Source of the DNA: Candidatus Aalborgicola danicus
GTDB taxonomy: Bacteria > Pseudomonadota > Gammaproteobacteria > Burkholderiales > Burkholderiaceae_C
Direction of reading: 5' to 3'
DNA: 14,739 nt
NCBI GenBank assembly: GCA_016703945.1
Contig: JADJBC010000047.1
Coordinates: 1-14,739, forward strand
In this document: positions 9,067 to 14,739 of the stretch, piece by piece
Layout: every line of letters starts with the position of its first letter
How positions within the stretch are numbered: position 1 is the stretch's first letter
The notes under the pieces: generated by a model
The model's input: the letters and a program-made list of their open reading frames with translations, nothing else
What the model was told of the DNA's origin: nothing
Databases searched by the model: none
Made by a program: the position numbers and the translations under genes

Positions 9067-10157
9067 ATGCCCTTCCAAAAAGAACCCGCTTTTCTTCATG
9101 GCAACGCCCCCCGCACCGCAGTCCTGCTGTGCAACCTGGGCACCCCCGATGCCCCCACCCCCGCAGCGGTACGCCGCTACCTGGCCGAGTTTTTGAGTGA
9201 CCACCGGGTCGTGGAAATCCCCCGCCTGGTCTGGTGGTTCATCCTGCACGGCATTATTCTGCGGTTTAGGCCGGCCAAATCGGCTGCCAAATACGCCAGC
9301 GTGTGGACACCCCAGGGCTCACCGCTGAAGGTCTGGACCGAAAAGCAGGCCAAGCTGCTGCAAGGCTGGCTGGGCCAGCGCAACCAAGGGGTTGGGGTGC
9401 GTTGGGCCATGCGTTATGGCAGCACGTCCATCGCGTCGCAGCTGGATGCCCTCAAAGCCGAGGGTGTGACCCGGGTGCTGGTGGTGCCCGCCTACCCCAA
9501 TACAGCGCTGCCACCACGGCCAGCGTGTTTGACGCCGTCTACAGCTGGGCCCAGCGCACCCGCACCCTGCCCGAGCTGCGTTTTGTCAACCACTACCACG
9601 ACGATGGCGACTACATTGCGGCACTGGCGGCGCGCATCCTGCGTTACTGGAAAAACCACGGCCGCCCCAACCAATTGGTCATGAGTTTTCACGGCGTGCC
9701 GGCGCGCACACTGGAGTTGGGCGACCCCTACCACTGCGAGTGCTTCAAAACCGCGCGCTTGCTGGCAGAACGCCTGGGGCTGGAAAAGACCGACTACAAA
9801 GTCACCTTCCAGTCCCGATTGGGACGCGCCAAATGGCTGGAACCGTACACAGAGCCCACTTTGATTGCCATGGCCAAGGCCGGTGTCAAGCGGGTCGATG
9901 TGGTTTGCCCGGGCTTCACCAGCGACTGCCTGGAAACCCTGGAGGAAATCGACATGGAAGGCCGCGCCGCCTTTCTGACGGCGGGTGGCCAAAGCTTTCA
10001 CTACATACCCTGCCTGAACGACGACCCCGAGTGGATCACCGCGCTGTGCAACCTGAGCGAAAGACACCTGCAGGGATGGGACACCCGCCTGGCGCCGGAT
10101 GCGGTGGCACTGGCTGCCTCGCGTTCGGCGGCGCTGGCCCAGGGGGCCAAGGAGTAG
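9067..10157 (+). CDS. hemH: Ferrochelatase HemH (one frameshift)
   Basis: Ferrochelatase inserts Fe2+ into protoporphyrin IX, the last step of protoheme synthesis, at the inner face of the membrane. The first 144 codons read TAVLLCNLGTPDAPTP and so on to VLVVPAYP. The frame then breaks at CCCC 9495-9498, where one more C gives the family motif PAYPQYSAATTASVF. The second part contains the metal-site His in VMSFHGVP (H209), the conserved Glu in EPYTEPTL (E263), and the signature CPGFTSDCLETLEEI (281-295). With the base restored the protein has 363 residues, normal for proteobacteria. Heme synthesis is normally essential in such organisms, so a real inactivating frameshift is unlikely. Confidence 0.95.
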
Positions 10158-10205
10158 TTTCGGTTGGCTGCCGACAATTGCTATGCAACGCGGCATAAAC
10201 CCTCG

Positions 10206-10234
10206 TTGACGCGACTGACCGACTCCCACAGAAT
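10206..10234 (+). promoter_or_regulatory. Possible sigma-70 promoter for the diguanylate cyclase
   Basis: TTGACG (5 of 6 to the -35 consensus) and CAGAAT (4 of 6 to the -10) are separated by exactly 17 bases, in the 110-base gap after hemH. The -10 lies 33 bases before the ATG at 10268. The prediction rests on consensus fit alone. Confidence 0.35.
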
Positions 10235-10267
10235 GCGTCCATTCCATCGACTGAACGGCTGCACACC

Positions 10268-11318
10268 ATGATCCCACGCCCCCTTAACGAAGCGGCCCGA
10301 CTGCACGCACTGCGTGCTTACCAGTTGCTCGACACACAGGCCGACGCCGATTTTGACCTTTTGACCGAGCTGGCCGCCGAACTGTGTGGCGTGCCGTATT
10401 CCTTTGTGTCGCTGGTCGATGCGGACCGCGTTTGGTACAAAAGCAGTTACGGCGCAAAGGCCGTGCAGACACCCCGCGATGAGGATTATTGCTCGTGGGC
10501 GATTCTGGAAGAACAAGAGCTTCTGATCCCCGATTTGCTGTCGGACGCGCGCACTGCCACGTTGCCAAATACCGTTCAGGGTGGGCAATTCCGCATGTAC
10601 AACGGCGTTAACTTGACAACCAGTGACGGTTTCCAGGTCGGCGTGTTGTGTGTGTTGGACACCAAGGCCCACGCCTTGACCGAGCGCCAGCTCTCGCTGT
10701 TGCGAAGGCTGGCGCGCCAAGTGATTTCACTGATGGAACTGCGACGCATGGACCGCGAGCTGAAAGAAACCCTCGCCACCGTCAGCCGTCTTGCCAACGA
10801 AGACGACCTGACGGGCCTGAAAAACCGGCGCGCCTGGATGGAAGAGGCGCAGCAGCAACTGCAGTTGGCCAAAGCGCCTGAAGACCCCCTTGAGTGTGCT
10901 GGTGCTGGACATTGACCATTTCAAGAAGGTCAACGATGCCCATGGGCATCCCGCCGGGGACGCGGTATTGCGTGGCATCGGCCAATTGCTGTCGATGTGT
11001 TTGCGTGTGACCGATATCCCGGGCCGCCTGGGTGGCGAAGAGTTCGCGGTGTTGGCTCCTGGCACCGACGCCAAGGGCGCCTTGCAAATTGCCGAGACAC
11101 TGCGCAACGCCATCGCCCAGGAGCGCATCGAAGACGCTGGTCTGACGCTTCAGGTCACGGCCAGCATCGGCATCGCATCCATGCCGGCGGGCCTGCCCGA
11201 TGTTGACCTGGACGACCTGATGCGGGCCGCCGACCAGGCCCTGTACAGCGCCAAACGGAACGGGCGAAACTGCGTGGTTGCCTCCGATTCAGCCCTGCGC
11301 GCCGCAACCCTGGCATAA
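10268..11318 (+). CDS. Diguanylate cyclase, GAF-GGDEF (one frameshift)
   Basis: Cytoplasmic enzyme joining two GTP into cyclic di-GMP, the second messenger that commonly favours biofilm over motility. An N-terminal GAF-like sensor domain (about 20-155, starting from the common opening NEAARLHALRAYQLLDT) is followed by a short helical linker and a GGDEF domain (about 178-340). DDLTGLKNRRA (179-189), DIDHFKKVND (metal/GTP binding) and the active-site RLGGEEF (253-259) are intact. The product-inhibition I-site RxxD (R246-D249) sits five residues before GGEEF, so feedback inhibition is expected. The frame breaks at CCCCC 10885-10889; four Cs give EDPLSVLVLDIDHF. Restored length is 349 residues. 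No membrane segment or signal peptide is seen. The signal sensed by the GAF domain is unknown. Confidence 0.92.
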
Positions 11319-11319
11319 C

Positions 11320-11337
11320 CCTTGCGCCGCTGCAAGG
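11320..11337. other. Short inverted repeat between convergent genes
   Basis: CCTTGC (11320-11325) and GCAAGG (11332-11337) can pair around a six-base loop, directly after the cyclase stop. No T-run follows on either strand, so intrinsic termination is doubtful. The 85-base gap between the two convergent genes holds nothing stronger. Confidence 0.25.
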
Positions 11338-11403
11338 AAACCGAGCACCCTTTATTGCGCCGAGAGGTGGCCGAAACTTTGATTCGTTGACCCTGCGGTC
11401 ACC

Positions 11404-14400
11404 TTACGGAGGCAGCCGCGCCTCCCAGGCTGTGATTGCTTCGCGCAGCGCGTTGACCTCACCGATCTGCAGCAGTGTGTTACCCGTGTAAGGCCCGAAG
11501 ATGTAGAGCATGCCCGCGTTGTCGACGGCGAGGAAGTTGCCACTCTGCGGATAGAAGCGATAACTGTATTGCCCGATTTCCTCCGCCATGGGCGTGCCCT
11601 GGAAGACGTCAGGAAAGTTGGCCGCTGCGAAATCAAACACCCGCGAGTTGCTGACCGGACCCGCATACCATCTGCTGATCAAGGTGCGAAACGAATCAAC
11701 CCGTGCCCAGAGTAGCCACTGCGTTGTTGGTGAACGATCCCAGCATGAAAATCGTGCCCATATCGTCAATTGCCAGATAGTTGCCAGTCTGCGCGTAGAA
11801 CCGGTAGCTGTACTGGGCGCTCTGCCCGGCCACACCCAGTCCTTTGAACAAATGCGGGTAGACGCCCTCCAAATAGCTGAACACCTTGGGTTTGCCCAAT
11901 TCAGCGAGGTCGGGTATGACAACATCCTGACACGCCATATTGATCACCTGGATCTCATCCAGGGAAGTTGCCCCCCGCCGCGCCGTCACTGGAGGCAAAA
12001 CCAAGGACATACTGGGTTTGCCCATTGTTGGGCAAGGTGTAGGTGAAGGTGTTCACCGTCCACGCCGTGGTGCCTGCGGTGAAGCTTGCGAGCGTCGTGG
12101 GGGGGTTGTTCCCGGAGTGGATCGTGACACTCAATTGATTTGGAAAACCGACCCGACCGCGATGTGCAAAGGAGATTGAGACGGTATTGCCTGGAACGCC
12201 GGTGAAGCTGCTAAACAGCTGGGCGCCAGTCGAGGCATTCAATTCCACAAATTTGCTGCCCGAGTATGCAGGGACTCCTTGATGCCCGTTGCTCCAGAGC
12301 GCGATCTGTCCGCCGAGGGAAGGCGTTGTCCAGGAATACACCATCGATTGGTTAAAGAGTGCGGAACCGTTGGGACTCAGGGTTGGTGAAGTCTCGAATC
12401 CCCGTTGTTCAGCAGCGTAAATGCATTGCCAGGTGCGTTGTAACAAGGCCGCTCGGTTGGGTATTGCCAAAGTTGACCCCGTTGAGTTGCTGCCCAGCCA
12501 CCAGAGTGACCGTGTGTGTGCCGGGTGCAGCCGGATAGGTCTGCACCCACGGCGCCTGCGGTATTTCCGAAACTGTGTAAGTGCCGACGGGGAGATCGTT
12601 GATGCAATACTGCCCTTTGTCACCGGTGGTGACCGGCGGGATCGAGGCAATGCCCACCCCGATCTGCCAATTCGCAAGGCCCAACTCCCCAGCTTCCTGT
12701 AGTCCATTGCCATTGAGGTCGTTGAACTTCACACCGCACACTTTGGCAGTGGTGGGCGGCGTGTAGGCATTGACAAACGTGCAGACGACGTTGTCCCCCG
12801 GCCCAGGTTGATCGTGGCCGTGGCTGACGTGAGGTTGGTACTGGTGCCCGAGGATGGCGTGCAGCTGATGCTGGCCAGCGTCCAGCCGGGGACCTGGGTC
12901 TCGGTGAAGGCGGAGGTGCCAGCAGGAAGACCGCTGTAGGGTTTCATGTTCGATAGCGTGCTGTCGCTGTCGTCATCGAGCAGGAACTGCGGCATGGTGG
13001 CCTGGCTGGGCGTGAAGGCGAAGTCCTGGCCATCGTTGGGCTGTGCGTCCTTGACGATGGTGATGCTGCCGGTGGCGGGTTTGGTGTTGACGAAGGTGCA
13101 GACGATGTTGTCGCCGGCGGCCAGGTTGATGGTGGCCGTGGCACCACTCAGGTTGGTGCTGGTGCCCAAGGACGGTGTGCAGCTGATGCTCGCCAGCGTC
13201 CAGCCGGGGACCTGGGTTTCGGTGAAGCGTAATTGCCAGCGGGCAGACCGCTGTGGGTTTTCATGTTCGACAGCGTGCTGTCGCTGTCGTCATCGAGCAG
13301 GAACTGCGGCATGGTGGCCTGGCTGGGCGTGAAGGCGAAGTCCTGACCATCGTTGGGCTGTGCGTCCTTGACGATGGTGATACTGCCGGTGGCGGGCTTG
13401 GTGTTGACAAACGTGCAGACGATGTTGTCGCCGGCGGCCAAAGTGATGGTTGCCGTGGCACCACCCAGGTTGGTGCTGGTGCCCGAGGACGGGGTGCAGC
13501 CTGATGCTTTCGACAGCGTCCAGCCGGGGACCTGGGTTTCGGTGAAGGCGTAGGTGCCAGCAGGAAGACCGCTGTGGGTTTTCATGTTCGACAGCGTGCT
13601 GTCGCTGTCGTCATCGAGCAGGAACTGCGGCATGGTGGCCTGGCTGGGCGTGAAGGCGAAGTCCTGACCATCGTTGGGCTGGGCGTCTTTGACGATGGTG
13701 ATACTGCCAGTCGTGGGCTTGGTGTTGACGAAGGTGCAGACGATGTTGTCGCCGGCGGCAAGGACGATGGTGGCCGAGGCTGACGTGAGGTTGGTGCTGG
13801 TGCCCGAAGATGGTGTGCAGCTGATGCTGGACAGCGTCCAGCCAGGACCTGGGTCTCGGTGAACGCGTAGGTGCCAGCAGGAAGACCGCTGTAGGCTTTC
13901 ATGTTCGAGAGCGTGCTGTCGCTGTCGTCATCGAGCAGGAACTGCGGCATGGTGGCCTGGCTGGGCGTGAAGGCGAAGTCCTGAGCATCGTTGGGCTGGG
14001 CGTCTTTGACGATGGTGATACTGCCAGTCGTGGGCTTGGTGTTGACGAAGGTGCAGACGATGTTGTCGCCGGCGGCAAGGACGATGGTGGCTGAGCCCGC
14101 CGTGAGGTTGGTGCTGGTGCCCGAAGACGGTGTGCAGCTGATGCTGGACAGCGTCCAGCCGGGGACCTGGGTCTCGGTGAACGCGTAGGTGCCAGCAGGA
14201 AGACCGCTGTAGGCTTTCATGTTCGAGAGCGTGCTGTCGCCGTCGTCGTCATCGAGCAGGAACTTGCGGCATGGTGGCCTGGCTGGGCGGGAAGGCGAAG
14301 TCCTGAGCATCGTTGGGCTGAGCGTCTTTGACGATGGTGATACTGCAGTCGTGGGCGCAGGAGGTGAGACGCTAATCGTGGTGCAGATATTCGGTGTTGT

Positions 14401-14739
14401 TGCTCGAATCAGGATCACCCGGCGTCATGGAATCTTCGCGCCTGCGACACACCTGCGCAACTGGTAAAGGTGCCCCCTAGCGGCATGGTGAAGCCGAACA
14501 GCACATCGCCCGAAGCCAATCTGCCGCCAGCGAGGTATTGATCCCGCAATTGATGGGGACGTTGCTGATCAGCTGCGCGCCGGGTGTGCAGGACACAGGA
14601 AGAGAGCCGCCTGCCCCTGTCAAGTTGATATTGGAGCTTCCCGTTACCAGATCCGTCAAGCCTTTATCGGAGCCACACAGACGCCACGTTGCTGATGTTG
14701 GTGATGGTGATGGTGGAGGACGGACTGCGCCCCGTTCAC
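11404..14739 (-). CDS. Large extracellular-type repeat protein, 3' part (partial, several frameshifts)
   Basis: Reads leftward; the start lies beyond the right edge and the stop is TAA at 11404-11406. Domains in N-to-C order: a DUF11-like segment (14739 to about 14350: STITITNISNV, LTDLVTGSSNINLTG, FTMPLGGTFTSC, PGDPDSSNNT); five prealbumin-like units (SITIVKDAQPND ... CTFVNTKP); an SdrD B-like domain (12741-12463: VKFNDLNGNGLQEAGE); a domain opening LLNNGDFE and closing GNFLDEIQV (about 12415-11950); two YRFY modules to the C-terminus. Breaks were located against family motifs or sister repeats at about 11700, 11962, 12397, 12430-12450, 12795, 13227, 13845, 14264, 14345, 14420 and 14520. The domain set is typical of secreted or surface adhesin-like proteins. 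No LPXTG, PEP-CTERM or autotransporter barrel is seen at the C-terminus, so the export route is unclear. No specific function can be assigned. Confidence 0.85.
11455..11640 (-). repeat. YRFY module, copy 2
   Basis: About 60 residues: VFDFAAANFPDVFQG, then QYSYRFYPQSGNFLAVDN and GMLYIFGPYTG. Shared pattern with copy 1: aromatic-P-x-(L/V)-F, QYSYRFY-x-Q-(S/T)-GN-(Y/F)-LA-(I/V)-D, then a hydrophobic strand ending in G. After it come 18 residues (EVNALREAITAWEARLPP) and the stop. Confidence 0.75.
11702..11884 (-). repeat. YRFY module, copy 1
   Basis: About 60 residues: VFSYLEGVYPHLF, then QYSYRFYAQTGNYLAIDD and GTIFMLGSFT. Clearly homologous to copy 2. The copies are joined by a short linker whose frame breaks at CCC 11700-11702. 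I recall similar C-terminal segments in hypothetical proteins of betaproteobacteria but cannot name a family. Confidence 0.75.
12751..13070 (-). repeat. Prealbumin-like repeat unit 5 (last, more divergent)
   Basis: About 320 bp. Its end differs from the others and passes into TAKVCGVKFND of the SdrD B-like domain. The run near 12793-12803 has lost a base compared with the sister units (TTGTCCCCCGGCCC for TTGTCGCCGGCGGCC), breaking the frame in LAAGDN. Confidence 0.85.
13071..13387 (-). repeat. Prealbumin-like repeat unit 4
   Basis: 317 bp. One G is missing near 13227 (GAAGCG for GAAGGCG), with several substitutions close by, which breaks the frame in the TYAFTE segment. The remainder matches units 3 and 5. 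Confidence 0.9.
13388..13708 (-). repeat. Prealbumin-like repeat unit 3
   Basis: 321 bp and in frame throughout. It has one extra residue in the strand before CTPSSG (TLSKASGCTPSS against TLSSISCTPSS). That makes it a natural in-frame variant rather than a sequence error. Confidence 0.9.
13709..14025 (-). repeat. Prealbumin-like repeat unit 2
   Basis: 317 bp. It is one base short because GCCAGGACC near 13841 replaces GCCGGGGACC of the other units; this shifts the frame within VPGWTL. Otherwise the unit is in step with unit 1. Confidence 0.9.
14026..14346 (-). repeat. Prealbumin-like repeat unit 1 (most N-terminal)
   Basis: It is 321 bp long against the 318 bp ideal. It has one extra Asp codon in the acidic loop (DDDDGDS where other units have DDDSDS), one extra T at 14264-14265 and one missing C at 14345. 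Nearly identical to unit 2, including the AFTETQVPGW segment. Confidence 0.9.

Noticed and set aside
8797..9200. Small plus-strand frames around the WS/DGAT end and hemH start
   Set aside because: They are out-of-frame readings of the two flanking genes. Only the frame giving the Lys/Ala-rich tail to 8996 was kept, as part of WS/DGAT.
12750..14350. CRISPR-like array
   Set aside because: The regular repeats are 318 bp, coding, and contiguous without spacers. They are protein-domain repeats.
12946..14467. Plus-strand open frames across the repeats
   Set aside because: Each is the complement of the same coding repeat, recurs with it, and matches no protein family. The minus strand carries the recognisable domains.

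Overview
The window is GC-rich and its genes fit a betaproteobacterium of the Burkholderiales, most likely Comamonadaceae (a Rhodoferax- or Polaromonas-like organism). This placement rests on the protein families and on recalled relatives, not on a marker-gene tree. Several genes have broken frames. Wherever the lost frame could be reconstructed, the break is usually one base gained or lost in a short homopolymer, most often C or G. Conserved protein sequence resumes directly in the next frame. I read these as mostly sequence or assembly error, so disrupted genes are annotated at full extent and not called dead.

Layout, left to right. The first 120 bases hold no gene I can name. pilU (121-1297, +) is the type IV pilus retraction ATPase and the noisiest gene in the window. 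dapE (lysine/peptidoglycan precursor) and prmB (methylation of ribosomal protein uL3) follow and overlap by ATGA. Next comes an AT-rich membrane O-acyltransferase, a probable acquired gene, which itself overlaps by ATGA an ABC-F ATPase of the YheS type. Then come a PF10118-type metal-dependent hydrolase (ferritin-like) and, 35 bases on, a wax ester synthase/diacylglycerol acyltransferase (WS/DGAT). These two may form a small neutral-lipid unit. hemH (ferrochelatase) and a GAF-GGDEF diguanylate cyclase complete the plus-strand series.

From 11404 to the right edge, on the minus strand and convergent with the cyclase, lies the 3' part of a very large extracellular-type repeat protein. From N to C terminus it shows the end of a DUF11-like domain, five near-identical 106-residue prealbumin-like units (318 bp each), an SdrD B-like domain, a domain opening with NNGDFE, and two copies of a short YRFY module at the C terminus. 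Its start lies outside the window.

Most of the window is ordinary chromosomal housekeeping. The parts that merit a second look are the repeat surface protein and its paired C-terminal module, a roughly 20-residue insertion in DapE that resembles a dispersed DNA repeat, the AT-rich acyltransferase coupled to an ABC-F gene, and the hydrolase-WS/DGAT pair. I found no CRISPR array, no complete mobile element, no tRNA or rRNA, and no recognisable defence system.
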